Counted from the first letter of the stretch, positions 8,787 through 18,368 are shown. The stretch: DNA of 64,000 nucleotides from Actinomyces gerencseriae DSM 6844 (GCF_000429265.1 NZ_AUBN01000003.1:186001-250000); one strand, 5' to 3'. Notes: generated by a model from the sequence alone, not told the origin. Program-made: numbers and translations.

Positions 8787-10354
8787 GCCTGGCGCGCACC
8801 CTGGCCGTGACCCTCACCGGCCTGGAGGGCCATCTCGTGGACGTCGAGGCCCACTCGAGCCAGGGCCTGCCCGGCTTCACCCTCGTGGGGCTCCCCGACG
8901 CCGCCGTGCGCGAGTCGCGCGAGCGCGTACGCGCGGCACTGACCACCTGCGGCGTCACATGGGGCGAGCAGCGGCTGACGGTCAACCTGTCTCCGGCCGA
9001 TCTGCGCAAGACCGGCACCGGGTTCGACCTGGCCCTGGCCCTGGCCGTTCTCGGCGCCCGCGCGCTGCTGCCCGGTGGCGCCCTGGCGGTGCTGGACCGC
9101 ACCGTCTACATCGGCGAGCTCGGACTGGACGGCTCCGTCCATCCCGTGCGCGGCATCCTGCCGGCCGTGCGCACCGCCGTCGAGGCCGGTGTGCCCGACG
9201 TCGTCGTGGCCGCCTCCGCCGCCTGCGAGGCCGCCCTCGTCCCGGGGGCCCGCGTGCGCGCGGTCGACCACATCGGCGAGCTCGTCGAGGACTACGGAGG
9301 AGAACTGCCTCCCCGCGCCCGCGCGGTCGTCGAGCGCGCCCACCGGCGCTCCGAGCAGACCCGCGGCCCGCGGCGCCGCCCGACGGGCTCCGCCCCCGAT
9401 CTCGCCGACGTCGTCGGGCAGCCCGAGGCCCGCCATGCACTTGAGGTCGCCGCCGCGGGCGGCCACCATCTTCTTCTCGTGGGTCCGCCCGGCGCGGGCA
9501 AGACCATGCTGGCCGAGCGACTGCCCTCCGTCCTGCCGCCGCTGGACGCGGAGGATGCCGCGACCGTCACCTCCCTGCACTCCCTGGCGGGCGCCTTCGA
9601 CCCGGAGGCCGGCCTGCTGACCACGCCGCCCCTACGAGCCCCGCACCACACCGCGACCAGGGCGGCGGTCGTCGGGGGCGGCAGCGGCTCGCCCCGGCCG
9701 GGCGACGTCTCGCTGGCCCACCGCGGGGTGCTCTTCCTCGACGAGGCGCCGGAGTTCCCCAGCGGCGTCCTGGACTGCCTGCGTCAGCCCCTGGAGACCG
9801 GCTCGGTCACCATCGACCGGGTCGGCGGACGGGCCGCCTTCCCCGCCGCCTTCCAACTCGTCCTGGCGGCGAACCCCTGCCCCTGCGGCAAGAGCGGGGG
9901 CCGCGGGCTGGAATGCACCTGCACGTCCCTGCAGCGCAGACGCTACTTCTCGCGGCTGTCGGGCCCGCTCCTGGATCGCATCGACATCCAGGTCGAGGTC
10001 GCGGCCGTCACGGCTCAGGACCTGGCGGTGGGCGCCGTGGGCGAATCGAGCCGGGACGTCGCCGCGCGCGTGCAGCGGGCGCGTGCGCGCGCGGCCCATC
10101 GGCTGGCGAGCACTCCCTGGCGGCTCATGGGGCAGGTGCCGGGGTCCTGGCTGCGCTCGCCCTCCTCCGGAATGGACGCCGCCCTGCTGGCACCGCTCAT
10201 GGCCGCCCTGGACCACGGCGACCTCACCCTTCGCGGCGTCGACAGGGTGCTGCGCCTGTCCTGGACCCTGGCGGACCTCGCCGGCCGCCCGGCTCCCACG
10301 ACCGCCGACCTCGGCGGCGCCCTGGCCCTGCGCATGAGAGGAGCGCGACTGTGA
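8783..10354 (+). CDS. comM: ComM-type AAA+ ATPase (magnesium chelatase-like, YifB)
   Basis: A 523-residue protein of the ComM/YifB family. ComM in Gram-negative bacteria is a hexameric helicase that promotes branch migration during natural transformation. Domains in order: an N-terminal Lon-protease-like fold (residues 1-170, with SSQGLPGFTLVGLPDAAVRES), an AAA+ domain with Walker A VGPPGAGKTMLAERLP and Walker B GVLFLDEAPEFP, and a C-terminal Mg-chelatase subunit domain. A cysteine set (CPCGKSGGRGLECTC) between Walker B and the C-domain is the usual zinc-knuckle-like loop. It is coupled to yraN by ATGA and to dprA by GTGA. Confidence 0.95.
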   Translation: MSLARTLAVTLTGLEGHLVDVEAHSSQGLPGFTLVGLPDAAVRESRERVRAALTTCGVTWGEQRLTVNLSPADLRKTGTGFDLALALAVLGARALLPGGALAVLDRTVYIGELGLDGSVHPVRGILPAVRTAVEAGVPDVVVAASAACEAALVPGARVRAVDHIGELVEDYGGELPPRARAVVERAHRRSEQTRGPRRRPTGSAPDLADVVGQPEARHALEVAAAGGHHLLLVGPPGAGKTMLAERLPSVLPPLDAEDAATVTSLHSLAGAFDPEAGLLTTPPLRAPHHTATRAAVVGGGSGSPRPGDVSLAHRGVLFLDEAPEFPSGVLDCLRQPLETGSVTIDRVGGRAAFPAAFQLVLAANPCPCGKSGGRGLECTCTSLQRRRYFSRLSGPLLDRIDIQVEVAAVTAQDLAVGAVGESSRDVAARVQRARARAAHRLASTPWRLMGQVPGSWLRSPSSGMDAALLAPLMAALDHGDLTLRGVDRVLRLSWTLADLAGRPAPTTADLGGALALRMRGARL

Positions 10355-11871
10355 ACCCGACCGGTACCGCGGACGCGGCGGGCTCGACCGTCCCGGCGGG
10401 TTCGGCCGACTCGACCGATCCGGTCGGCCCGACGGGCGCGGGTCCCGCCCCCGCGCCGTCGTCGGGGGCCCCGGTGCCCTCCGTCCCGGAATCCCCTCGT
10501 GCGGCCGATCCCTCATCCGACCGGGTGCGGGGGAGGAGCGGGCCGCCCGCCGGAGCCCGCCCGCGGCGCCGCACGCTGCCCCACCCCATCGGGAACGAGG
10601 CCCTGGCCCGAGCCACCTGGTCCCGCCTGGCCGAGCCCGCCGATCGCGCCGCATGCGCCCTGGTCGGCGCCCTGGGCGCCACCGGGGCTCTCGCCTGGCT
10701 CCTCGACGAGGCTCTGGACTCCGACGGGAGGGTGCTGCCCGCGCCGCGCCCGCCCGTGCCCGTCCGGGGCGACGCCGCCCGGGCTCGCGCGGCCTGGAGC
10801 CGGGCGGTCGCACGATGGGCGCCCAGGCTCACCGGTCTGGACATCCGTCGCGAGCTCGACGCCCTGGAGCGGCTCGGCGGCAGTCTCGTCCTGCCCTCCG
10901 ACCCGTGGTGGCCCGCCGGTCTGGACGATCTTGAGCACCCGCCCCACTGCCTGTGGGTCCGCGGCGACCCCGCGCTGCTGTCATCGGACGGCCCCCATGA
11001 CGGGGCGCCGCCCTCCCGGGCCGCTGCCGGGGCCGCTGGGGCCCGGCGCGCCCGAGCCGATCTCGTCGCCGCGGGCCCCGGCGCCGGGCGGTCCCTGGCC
11101 CTGGTCGGATCGAGAGCCTCCACCGATTACGGGGAGCGCGTCGCCGCCCGAATCGCCTCCGAGGTGACGGCCCGGGGCGCCGTCGTCGTCTCCGGCGGGG
11201 CCTTCGGCATCGACGCCGCGGCCCTGCGCGGAGCCCTGCACGCCGGCCCGACGCTGTCCGTGAGCGCCGGAGGGGTGGACCGGCTCTACCCGGCGGCGAA
11301 TGCCGATCTGCTGTCGGCCGTCATCGGCACCGGCGCTCTCGTGGCCGAGGTCCCCCCGGGATGCCAGCCCGGACGGCATCGCTTCCTGACGCGCAACCGT
11401 CTCATCGCGGCCATGAGCGGGGCGACCGTCGTCGTCGAGGCCGCCTGGCGCTCCGGGGCCCTGTCCACGGCCCGGCACGCGCGCGACCTCGGCCGCGGCC
11501 TCGGCGCGGTGCCCGGCCCGGTCACCTCCATGGAGTCAGTCGGCTGCCACCGGCTGCTGCGCAACGGCGCCGTGTGCGTCACCGACGCCGACGACGCCCT
11601 CGAGCTCATCGCCCCTCTGGGAGAGATCGATCCCGAGGCGACCCGTGCGGCCGCCGCCGGCCAGGCCGGCTCCGGGCTTCTCGACGGCCTGTCGGAGGAG
11701 GCCTCCGCGGTGATCGACGCCCTTCCCGCCCGGGGTTCGGCGAGGGTCGAGACGCTGACCCGAGCGGCGGGCCTCTCGGAGCAGGAGGTCGTCTCGGCGC
11801 TGGGGCTGCTCGAGCTCTCCGGACGCGTCCAGCGCGACGGGCCGCGCTGGCGCCGACGCCCCGTGCCGTGA
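10351..11871 (+). CDS. dprA: DNA-processing protein DprA
   Basis: DprA binds incoming single-stranded DNA and loads RecA. The 506-residue protein is longer than usual because of an Ala/Pro/Ser-rich N-terminal region of about 80 residues. The Rossmann-type core starts near residue 245 (SLALVGSRASTDYGERVA), with VSGGAFGIDAAALRGAL, SVSAGGVDRLYPAAN and RNRLIAAMSGATVVVEA. The C-terminal 60 residues form the winged-helix domain. A second Ala/Gly-rich insert precedes the core. The GTG start shares four bases with the comM stop. The extension could be shorter if translation starts internally, for example near the LPHPIGNEALARA segment. Confidence 0.93.
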   Translation: MNPTGTADAAGSTVPAGSADSTDPVGPTGAGPAPAPSSGAPVPSVPESPRAADPSSDRVRGRSGPPAGARPRRRTLPHPIGNEALARATWSRLAEPADRAACALVGALGATGALAWLLDEALDSDGRVLPAPRPPVPVRGDAARARAAWSRAVARWAPRLTGLDIRRELDALERLGGSLVLPSDPWWPAGLDDLEHPPHCLWVRGDPALLSSDGPHDGAPPSRAAAGAAGARRARADLVAAGPGAGRSLALVGSRASTDYGERVAARIASEVTARGAVVVSGGAFGIDAAALRGALHAGPTLSVSAGGVDRLYPAANADLLSAVIGTGALVAEVPPGCQPGRHRFLTRNRLIAAMSGATVVVEAAWRSGALSTARHARDLGRGLGAVPGPVTSMESVGCHRLLRNGAVCVTDADDALELIAPLGEIDPEATRAAAAGQAGSGLLDGLSEEASAVIDALPARGSARVETLTRAAGLSEQEVVSALGLLELSGRVQRDGPRWRRRPVP

Positions 11872-11964
11872 GAGCCGCGGGCGGGTGCGATGGCGGGCGT
11901 CGCTGGGAAACGGCGAGAGTCGCCGTGCGAGTGCTCGTGGGAGCCGCGTCGATGGGCGGATCGC

Positions 11965-11970
11965 TAGTCT
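11965..11970 (+). promoter_or_regulatory. Leaderless -10 for xerC
   Basis: TAGTCT lies exactly six bases before the ATG of xerC, with no Shine-Dalgarno sequence between them. Confidence 0.65.
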
Positions 11971-11976
11971 GTCCTC

Positions 11977-12984
11977 ATGAGCGAACCGGTCCGGCCGCGC
12001 ACCCGCGGCGAGCTGAGCGACGCGTGGTTCCGCCACCTCGCTCTTCAACGGGGCCTGTCCGAGCACACCGTGCGCGCCTACGTCGCCGACGTCGAGGACC
12101 TGCTCACCTTCCTCGGCGTGGGCGCCGACGCCGATGAGCCGGTCGGCCCCGCGCTGGCCAGCCTCGACCTGGCCGATCTGCGCGCGTGGCTGGCGCGGAT
12201 GTCCGCCTCCGGCAGCGCCCGGGCCACCATCGCGCGTCGCTCGGCGGCGGTGAGGGCCTTCTCCGCCTGGGCCCACCGCGGCGCCCTGCTCACCGCCGAC
12301 GTCGCCGTCCGACTGCGCTCGCCCCGGGCGGACAACCGGCTGCCGGCGGTCCTGACCGAGGAGCAGGCCGAGGCGCTCCTGACGGCGGCCGCGCGTCGAG
12401 TCGATGAGGCCTCCGAGGCCTCCGCGCTCGCGGAGGGCGGTGCCGCACGAGGGGAGGACGCGCGCAAGAGCATCGCGCGGCGGGCCATCGCTCTGCGCGA
12501 CGTCGCGCTCCTGGAGCTCCTGTACGCCACCGGCGTGCGCGTCTCGGAGCTGTGCGGTCTCGACGTCGCCGACCTGGATCGCTCCCGCCGCACCCTGCGC
12601 GTGCTGGGCAAGGGGGGGGATGAGCGCACCGTGCCCTACGGGGCCCCCGCATCCCGGGCGCTTGAGCACTGGCTCTCCGTACGCGGCCGGATCGCGGCCG
12701 GCGCCGCCGGCGGGGCGCTCTTCGTCGGCGTGCGCGGCCGGCGCCTCGATCCCCGTGCGGCCCGCGACGTCGTCCACCGGGCGGCCGCGCTCGCGGGTGT
12801 GCCCGACCTCGGCCCGCACGGACTGCGGCACTCGGCCGCCACCCACGTCCTGAACGGGGGGGCGGACCTGCGCAGTGTCCAGGAGCTGCTCGGCCACTCC
12901 TCCCTGTCCACCACGCAGCGCTACACCCACGTATCGACCGAGCGCCTGCGGGCCGTGTACGCCCAGGCGTTCCCGCGGGCGTGA
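11977..12984 (+). CDS. xerC: Tyrosine recombinase XerC
   Basis: Site-specific recombinase that resolves chromosome dimers at dif together with XerD. The protein has 335 residues: an N-terminal SAM-like core-binding domain (about 1-110) and a C-terminal catalytic domain. Catalytic residues are visible as Arg188 ([11 protein letters not shown]), His281 and Arg284 ([10 protein letters not shown]), His307 (LGHSSLS) and the nucleophile Tyr316 (QRYTHV). An insert of about 25 residues near position 140-165 lengthens the protein. The dprA-xerC-M23-rpsB order is shared with mycobacteria and other actinobacteria, which favours XerC over a phage integrase. Confidence 0.94.
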   Translation: MSEPVRPRTRGELSDAWFRHLALQRGLSEHTVRAYVADVEDLLTFLGVGADADEPVGPALASLDLADLRAWLARMSASGSARATIARRSAAVRAFSAWAHRGALLTADVAVRLRSPRADNRLPAVLTEEQAEALLTAAARRVDEASEASALAEGGAARGEDARKSIARRAIALRDVALLELLYATGVRVSELCGLDVADLDRSRRTLRVLGKGGDERTVPYGAPASRALEHWLSVRGRIAAGAAGGALFVGVRGRRLDPRAARDVVHRAAALAGVPDLGPHGLRHSAATHVLNGGADLRSVQELLGHSSLSTTQRYTHVSTERLRAVYAQAFPRA

Positions 12985-13108
12985 GCGGTTGGTGCGCGAC
13001 GGTGCGGCGGCCGGCTCCCCGCCCGCTGTCGTGGAGCTCGCCGGGGGACGCCCGGACCCGGAGGTGCTCGGCCGTACCCGTACGACCTCGTGCGCTCGGC
13101 GGTGCTCA

Positions 13109-13804
13109 TCACCCGGCCCTCAGAGGCTTGAGACGGATGACGGCGGGCCGCAGGAGGCGCAACGGGTTGATGTAGGCCTTCGGCCCTGTGCGCGCCCCCC
13201 AGTGGAGCGCGTCCGCCCCGTCGGAGCGGTGCCCCGCTCGAAGCGTGCCGATGGTCTGGCCCCGCGCGACGACGTCACCGGTCGCGACCGAGGCCTCGAC
13301 CGGCTCGTAGGTGGTGCGGACGCCATCGGCGTGATCGATGGAGACCACCGGCCGGCCCGCGACCACGCCCGCGAAGGCCACGGTCCCGTCCCCCGCCGCG
13401 AGCACCGGCGAGCCCGCCGGAAGGGCCAGATCCACGCCCCGATGCCCCGAGCCCCAGACCACCGCCGGAGGGTCGAAGCCCTGGAGCACATCCGCGGGGG
13501 CGCCGGTCGGCCACCCGTAGAGGGAGCGGGGAGCAGGATTCCGCGGATCCGCGGCGCTCAGGGTCGCCGAGGACGCGGCGTCCATCACCGTCACGTCGGC
13601 CGTTGCCGCCGTTACGGTCGCCGCGGCCGGCGGCGGTCCTGCGGCCAGTGGCGCCAGCAGGCTCAGGGCAGTGCCCAGCACGAGGGACCGGTGGCGGTGC
13701 TCGCGCGAGGACGCGCGCGGGCGCCGGCAGGGGCACGGACACGGGGAGGACGGGCGCACGGGGCTCATGCTCACCAGGCTGCTCCGGGCGCCCGGTCGGC
13801 GCAC
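13109..13804 (-). CDS. Secreted M23-family peptidase (LytM-like)
   Basis: A cell-wall peptidase-type protein of up to 231 residues. The N-terminus is basic and followed by a hydrophobic stretch (LVLGTALSLLAPLAAG) ending at Ala residues, a signal peptide. The M23 domain shows the zinc ligands His and Asp in GHRGVDLALPAGSPV and the final His in LHWGART. The usual first His of the HxH pair is replaced by Ala (ADALHWG), which may reduce activity; actinobacterial members next to rpsB often look this way. Start uncertain: GTG 13804, GTG 13774 or ATG 13768 all precede the signal peptide. It is convergent with xerC and divergent from rpsB. Confidence 0.87.
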   Translation of the reverse strand: MRRPGARSSLVSMSPVRPSSPCPCPCRRPRASSREHRHRSLVLGTALSLLAPLAAGPPPAAATVTAATADVTVMDAASSATLSAADPRNPAPRSLYGWPTGAPADVLQGFDPPAVVWGSGHRGVDLALPAGSPVLAAGDGTVAFAGVVAGRPVVSIDHADGVRTTYEPVEASVATGDVVARGQTIGTLRAGHRSDGADALHWGARTGPKAYINPLRLLRPAVIRLKPLRAG

Positions 13805-13869
13805 CCGAGGGCGTTGAGCCCTGTGGGCCGTGATTCGGCGCGGGGACTGGTGGAGCCCGGCGAGGTGAT

Positions 13870-13884
13870 GGGAATGACATTCCC
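13870..13884. promoter_or_regulatory. 15-bp perfect palindrome upstream of the M23 gene and rpsB
   Basis: GGGAATG-A-CATTCCC, a 7-1-7 inverted repeat in the divergent gap, 66-117 bases from the candidate M23 starts and about 50 bases before the rpsB -10. The 7-1-7 layout resembles Fur/Zur-type operators, but the sequence does not match a consensus I can name. The bound protein is unknown. Confidence 0.4.
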
Positions 13885-13931
13885 GCGCCTCCGGATCCTC
13901 TCATTTCGGCGCGGAATCGCGCCAAACACTG

Positions 13932-13940
13932 TGGTAGCCT
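13932..13940 (+). promoter_or_regulatory. Candidate extended -10 promoter for rpsB-tsf
   Basis: TGG-TAGCCT, the same extended -10 form seen before rpsP, rplS, ribF and rpsO. It would give rpsB a leader of about 400 bases. Confidence 0.5.
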
Positions 13941-14344
13941 CGCGTTCGCAGTCGCCTGTGGCCCGCTCGCACCGATTCGTCAAACCGATCGATCGTCGCT
14001 GGTTGATGTCGATCGGCATTCCGTCGGTTCCACGCTGACCGTGGGTGGCTGACTTCGCGTGCTCGCGTCCGCGCCCATCGGCTCACCCCGATCCGGGTGC
14101 GGGCTTCCTTTCGGGCGTCGCGGTCGAGGTCCTGAACCGCCCAGGCGGAGAGGGTGACCGCGCGTCGCGAGCACCAGGCCCCATCCACCCGGCCCCTCCG
14201 GGGCGGAGCCGCGGCCCGCCGTGCGGGCCCACCGGTCAAAGGGGAAGAACCATCAATACCGGGGCGTCGTCCACGACGGCGGACAACCGCCCCACGACTC
14301 ATAGCGGGCCCGGCAACCTCCGGGTCGCGCGCGAAAGGACCGAC
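13941..14344 (+). other. Long rpsB leader region
   Basis: About 400 bases between the candidate promoter and rpsB contain no supported gene. Long structured leaders that bind S2 are known for rpsB in other bacteria; I cannot identify a specific fold here. A GAAAGGA ribosome site ends 5 bases before the rpsB ATG. Confidence 0.4.
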
Positions 14345-15220
14345 ATGGCGATTGTCACCATGCGTCAACTCCTCGAGAGCGGTGTCCACTTCGGCCACCA
14401 GACCCGCCGCTGGAACCCGAAGATGAAGCGCTTCATCCTCACCGAGCGCAACGGCATCTACGTCATCGACCTCCAGCAGACCGTCGAGGGCATCAACACC
14501 GCCTACGACTTCGTCAAGGAGATCGTCGCCCGCGGTGGCAGCATCCTGTTCGTCGGTACCAAGAAGCAGGCGCAGGCCGCCGTGGCCGAGCAGGCCCAGC
14601 GCGTCGGCATGCCCTACGTGAGCCAGCGCTGGCTCGGCGGCATGCTCACCAACTTCTCCACCGTGCGCGCCCGCCTGGACCGCATGAAGGAGCTCGAGCA
14701 GATCGACTTCGACGACGTGGCCGGGTCCGGCCGCACGAAGAAGGAGCTGCTCATGATGCGCCGTGAGAAGGACAAGCTCGTCAAGACCCTCGGCGGTATT
14801 CGCGACATGAGCAGGCTGCCGGCCGCGGTGTGGGTCGTCGATACCAAGAAGGAGCACCTGGCGATCTCCGAGGCCCGGAAGCTGAACATCCCCGTCGTCG
14901 CCATCCTCGACACCAACTGCGACCCCGACGAGGTCACCTACGGCGTCCCCGGCAACGACGACGCCATCCGCGCCGTCAGCCTGCTGACCCGCGTCATCGC
15001 CGACGCCGCGGCCGAGGGCCTCGTGGCCCGCTCCGCCGGCCGCGCCCGCACGGGCGCCGAGGCCGAGGTCGCCGCGACCGACGCCGAGCCGCTGCCCGAG
15101 TGGGAGGCCGCCCTCCTCGCCGGTGCCGAGGCGGAGCAGACCGAGCAGGCCGTTGTCGAGCAGGTCGAGCAGACCGCCGAGCCGGGCGAGCAGACGGCCG
15201 GCGCCGCCCAGCAGGCCTGA
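14345..15220 (+). CDS. rpsB: 30S ribosomal protein S2
   Basis: Small-subunit protein of 291 residues. The S2 signature is clear from the start ([24 protein letters not shown]) and in [13 protein letters not shown] and [13 protein letters not shown]. The last 60 or so residues form an acidic Glu/Gln/Ala tail typical of actinobacterial S2. The ATG at 14345 has a GAAAGGA ribosome site. tsf follows after about 100 bases, the standard rpsB-tsf pair. Confidence 0.97.
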   Translation: MAIVTMRQLLESGVHFGHQTRRWNPKMKRFILTERNGIYVIDLQQTVEGINTAYDFVKEIVARGGSILFVGTKKQAQAAVAEQAQRVGMPYVSQRWLGGMLTNFSTVRARLDRMKELEQIDFDDVAGSGRTKKELLMMRREKDKLVKTLGGIRDMSRLPAAVWVVDTKKEHLAISEARKLNIPVVAILDTNCDPDEVTYGVPGNDDAIRAVSLLTRVIADAAAEGLVARSAGRARTGAEAEVAATDAEPLPEWEAALLAGAEAEQTEQAVVEQVEQTAEPGEQTAGAAQQA

Positions 15221-15323
15221 GCGCCCCGCCCCGGCAGCCCGACCGGCCCAGCGGGGCGCGGCGGGACCCGGCCGGACCCAGTCAGACACACTCCAGTCAG
15301 TACAGGAGACACAGGAGACATCC

Positions 15324-16163
15324 ATGGCGAACTACACCACCGCCGACATCAAGGCGCTGCGCGAGAAGACCGGCGCCGGCATGCTCGACGTCAAGAAGGC
15401 CCTCGACGAGGCCGACGGCGACGCCGAGAAGGCCATTGAGATCATCCGCGTCAAGGGGCTGAAGGGCATCGCCAAGCGCGAGGGCCGCTCGGCCACGGCC
15501 GGCCTCATCGCCGCCAAGGTCGTCGAGGACGGCGGCTCCCAGGTCGGGGTCCTGGTCGAGGTCAACGCGGAGACCGACTTCGTGGCCAAGAACGAGAAGT
15601 TCATCGACTTCGCCGCCAAGGTCCTCGACGCGGCCATCGCCTCCGGCGCCCAGACCGCCGAGGAGCTCGCCGAGGCCGCGGCCGACGGCGGCAGCGTCAA
15701 GGAGCTGACCGACTCCATGCAGGCCGTCATCGGGGAGAAGATCGTCGTGCGCCGCGTCGCCCGCCTGGCGGCCCCGAGGGTCGACACCTATCTGCACCGC
15801 ACCAACCCCGACCTGCCCGCCCAGGTCGCGGTGCTCGTCGGCACCGACGAGGCGGCCGCGGAGGTGGCCCACGACATCGCGATGCACATCGCCGCCTACT
15901 CGCCGCTCTACCTCGCCCGCGAGGACGTCCCGGAGGAGACGGTCGCCAAGGAGCGCGCCATCGCCGAGGAGACGACCCGCGCCGAGGGCAAGCCCGAGAA
16001 GGCCGTCCCCAGGATCGTCGAGGGCCGGCTGAACGGCTACTTCAAGGAGAACTGCCTCGTCGACCAGCCCTACGCCAAGGACCCCAAGACCACGGTCGGC
16101 AAGGTCGTGGGAGCCACCGGCGGCGAGCTGACCGGCTTCGTCCGCTTCCGCGTCGGCGCCTGA
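15324..16163 (+). CDS. tsf: Elongation factor Ts
   Basis: Nucleotide exchange factor that releases GDP from EF-Tu. The 279-residue protein has the N-terminal UBA-like domain (TTADIKALREKTGAGMLDVK), the TDFVAKNEKF motif that contacts EF-Tu, and the two core subdomains ending in TGFVRFRVGA. The ATG at 15324 follows two AGGAG sites at 15303 and 15313. It is transcribed with rpsB and followed by a strong terminator. Confidence 0.97.
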   Translation: MANYTTADIKALREKTGAGMLDVKKALDEADGDAEKAIEIIRVKGLKGIAKREGRSATAGLIAAKVVEDGGSQVGVLVEVNAETDFVAKNEKFIDFAAKVLDAAIASGAQTAEELAEAAADGGSVKELTDSMQAVIGEKIVVRRVARLAAPRVDTYLHRTNPDLPAQVAVLVGTDEAAAEVAHDIAMHIAAYSPLYLAREDVPEETVAKERAIAEETTRAEGKPEKAVPRIVEGRLNGYFKENCLVDQPYAKDPKTTVGKVVGATGGELTGFVRFRVGA

Positions 16164-16218
16164 GCGCCCGGCCTCCCGCGCCGTCGCGAGGCGACCCGCC
16201 GGCGACTCCGCCATCACT

Positions 16219-16254
16219 CGAGGGCCCCGCGAGCACCCGCTCGCGGGGCCCTCG
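16219..16254 (+). terminator. Intrinsic terminator after rpsB-tsf
   Basis: A perfect 16-bp stem (arms 16219-16234 and 16239-16254) with a four-base loop ACCC, 55 bases after the tsf stop. No T-run. Confidence 0.85.
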
Positions 16255-16306
16255 CGGGGTTCCGCCCGGGCGGGGCCGCCCGTCGACGCGACCGGGGGCG
16301 CGCTGG

Positions 16307-16312
16307 CATGCT
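16307..16312 (+). promoter_or_regulatory. Leaderless -10 for the PH-like gene
   Basis: CATGCT lies six bases before the GTG at 16319. This supports that start over the in-frame GTG at 16313, which would fall inside the spacer. Confidence 0.5.
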
Positions 16313-16318
16313 GTGGAC

Positions 16319-16803
16319 GTGAGCACGTCCACCAGCACCCGGGCCGGGGATGTCCCCGGTTCGGCGAACGGGACCAGGATCGTCCTGCGGCCCTCGGGCG
16401 ACAGGTGCGTCGGCGGCGGCTGCCTGGTCGCGCTGCCCATCGTCATCCTGCCGACGGCCATCGGCTCCGTCGTGGCTCGCGGCGGGCGGATGCCGGACCT
16501 CCTCGCCCTGCCGATCCTCGCGCTCATCGTGATGCTGATGGTCGGGCTGGCGATCCTGCCCTCGCACGTGGTCATCGACTCCGGCGGCTTCCATCGGCGG
16601 GGGATCCTCCTCCGCAAGGACCTCCCCTGGCCGGTCATGCCCTCCCGGCTCGTGCTGCGCGAGCGCACGGAGTCCAGCGGCCGCGGCCGCCGCAGGGTCC
16701 TGAGAGTCGTTCTCGACCCGAGATCAATGACGCCGCAGCCCTGGCCGCCATGTTCGACGACGGGCCCGCGGACGGCGCCGCGCATGCTGGCGCCCGATCC
16801 TGA
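16319..16803 (+). pseudogene. PH-like membrane protein, probably frameshifted near its end
   Basis: The first 132 or so codons encode two hydrophobic segments (VALPIVILPTAIGSVVA and LLALPILALIVMLMVGLAIL) and a bacterial PH-like strand pattern (VVIDSGGFHRRGILLRKDLPW). Near 16717-16719 the reading frame changes character: the original frame runs on to 16888 as Pro/Arg/Thr-rich sequence, while the +1 frame continues sensibly as EINDAAALAAMFDDGP and stops at 16803. Adding one C to the CCC run at 16717 would join them into a protein of about 161 residues. Either a real mutation or a sequencing error would explain this. Function unknown. Confidence 0.6.
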
Positions 16804-16922
16804 GACGGGCTCCGGTTCCGGAAGGCTCGGTCGGCGCGCCGGGACCGGGGGACCGCCGCGCGCGGAGGCGCCGGACGCCGGGTCGTGACTGCGTCGACAA
16901 CGAGTGCGGGCGCGACAGCGGG

Positions 16923-16928
16923 TAGGCT
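16923..16928 (+). promoter_or_regulatory. Candidate -10 for pyrH-frr
   Basis: TAGGCT, about 64 bases before the pyrH ATG. It matches the TANNNT form used elsewhere here. No convincing -35. Confidence 0.4.
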
Positions 16929-16991
16929 CGCTCCCGGCGCGCCTGCCGCCTTGCTATGTATCGTCGGACGCACATTCAGGAGACATGACTT

Positions 16992-17747
16992 ATGACCGCT
17001 CAGCCGCTGCCCTGCACGACCCCGGCGACTCCGGTCGAGCACCCGCGCCGCGTCCTGCTGAAGCTCTCCGGAGAGGTGTTCGGCGGGGGAGCGGTGGGCC
17101 TGGACCCCGACGTCGTCTCCGACGCCGCTCGGCAGATCGCCGAGGCGGTGCTCTCCGGGGTGCAGGTGGCCGTCGTCGTCGGCGGGGGCAACTTCTTCCG
17201 CGGCGCCGAGCTCTCCCAGCGCGGCATGGCCCGCGACCGCGCCGACTACATGGGCATGCTCGGCACCGTCATGAACGCCCTGGCGCTGCAGGACTTCATC
17301 GAGAAGGCCGGGGTGCCGGCGCGCGTCCAGTCCGCGATCGCCATGACCCAGGTCGCCGAGCCCTACGTCCCGCTGCGCGCCATCCGCCACCTGGAGAAGG
17401 GGCGGGTCGTCGTCTTCGGCGCCGGGGCGGGGCTGCCCTACTTCTCCACCGACACCGTCTCCGCCCAGCGGGCGCTGGAGACCCGCTGCGACGAGCTCCT
17501 CGTGGGCAAGAACGGCGTCGACGGCGTCTACACCGCCGACCCGCGCACGGACCCGACGGCCCGACTTCTCGACCGCCTGACCTACGAGCGCGCCCTGGCC
17601 GACGGGCTCAAGGTCGTCGACGCCTCCGCCTTCGCCCTGTGCCGCGACAACGGCCTGACCATGCGCGTCTTCGGCATGGGCGAGGGCGGTGGCATCACTC
17701 GCGCGCTCCTCGGTGAGCAGATCGGTACCCTCGTCACACAGGACTGA
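16992..17747 (+). CDS. pyrH: UMP kinase
   Basis: Converts UMP to UDP in pyrimidine nucleotide synthesis. The 251-residue protein shows the amino-acid-kinase fold: [30 protein letters not shown], the [21 protein letters not shown] helix, and [24 protein letters not shown] sites precede the ATG at 16992; an out-of-frame ATG at 16985 is ignored. frr follows after about 60 bases with its own ribosome site, the conserved pyrH-frr pair. Confidence 0.96.
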   Translation: MTAQPLPCTTPATPVEHPRRVLLKLSGEVFGGGAVGLDPDVVSDAARQIAEAVLSGVQVAVVVGGGNFFRGAELSQRGMARDRADYMGMLGTVMNALALQDFIEKAGVPARVQSAIAMTQVAEPYVPLRAIRHLEKGRVVVFGAGAGLPYFSTDTVSAQRALETRCDELLVGKNGVDGVYTADPRTDPTARLLDRLTYERALADGLKVVDASAFALCRDNGLTMRVFGMGEGGGITRALLGEQIGTLVTQD

Positions 17748-17810
17748 GCCGGCGCCCGGCCAGCACCGCCCACTACTCGAGAACCACCAGCCACCACCGG
17801 AGGAACCACC

Positions 17811-18368
17811 ATGATCGACGATGTCATGCTCGATGCCGAGGACAAGATGGACAAGGCCCTCGACGCCGCCAAGCACGAGCTCGCAGCCATCCGCACCGGT
17901 CGCGCCAACCCCGCCATGTTCACCCCGCTTCTGGTCGACTACTACGGAGCCCCGACCCCGCTCCAGCAGCTCGCCTCCATCACCATTCCCGAGGCCCGCA
18001 CGGTGATCATCAGCCCCTTCGACCGCTCCGCGATGAAGGCCATCACCACCGCCATCCGCGAGTCCGACCTCGGCGTCAACCCGACCGACGACGGCACGGT
18101 CATCCGCGTGTCCCTGCCCGCCCTGACGGAGGAGCGGCGCAGGGACTACGTCAAGCTCGCCCGCAGCCGCGCCGAGGAGTCCCGCGTTCAGGTGCGCGGC
18201 ATCCGCGGTCGCTCCAAGAAGGAGCTCGAGGCCATCAAGAAGGGCGGAGAGGCCGGCGAGGACGATGTTATGCGCGCCGAGTCCGAGCTCGACGCCCTGA
18301 CCAAGCGCTTCGTCGATGCCATCGACGAAGCGCTGTCCGCCAAGGAGGCCGAGCTCCTCGACGTCTGA
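17811..18368 (+). CDS. frr: Ribosome recycling factor
   Basis: Splits post-termination ribosomes together with EF-G. The 185-residue length is standard. Family segments include AAIRTGRANPAMF, ITIPEARTVIISPFDRS, LPALTEERRRDYVKLA and the final helix DEALSAKEAELLDV. GGAGGA lies about 8 bases before the ATG. It is followed by cdsA after 48 bases, as in mycobacteria. Confidence 0.97.
   Translation: MIDDVMLDAEDKMDKALDAAKHELAAIRTGRANPAMFTPLLVDYYGAPTPLQQLASITIPEARTVIISPFDRSAMKAITTAIRESDLGVNPTDDGTVIRVSLPALTEERRRDYVKLARSRAEESRVQVRGIRGRSKKELEAIKKGGEAGEDDVMRAESELDALTKRFVDAIDEALSAKEAELLDV

Noticed and set aside
13109-13804. Calling the M23 protein an inactive homologue
   Set aside because: The first His of the terminal HxH is missing, but HxxxD and the LHWG His remain, and neighbours in this family often look alike. 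Inactivity cannot be judged from sequence alone.
13870-13884. Calling the palindrome a Zur box outright
   Set aside because: Only the 7-1-7 layout fits; the bases do not match a Zur or Fur consensus I can state with confidence.
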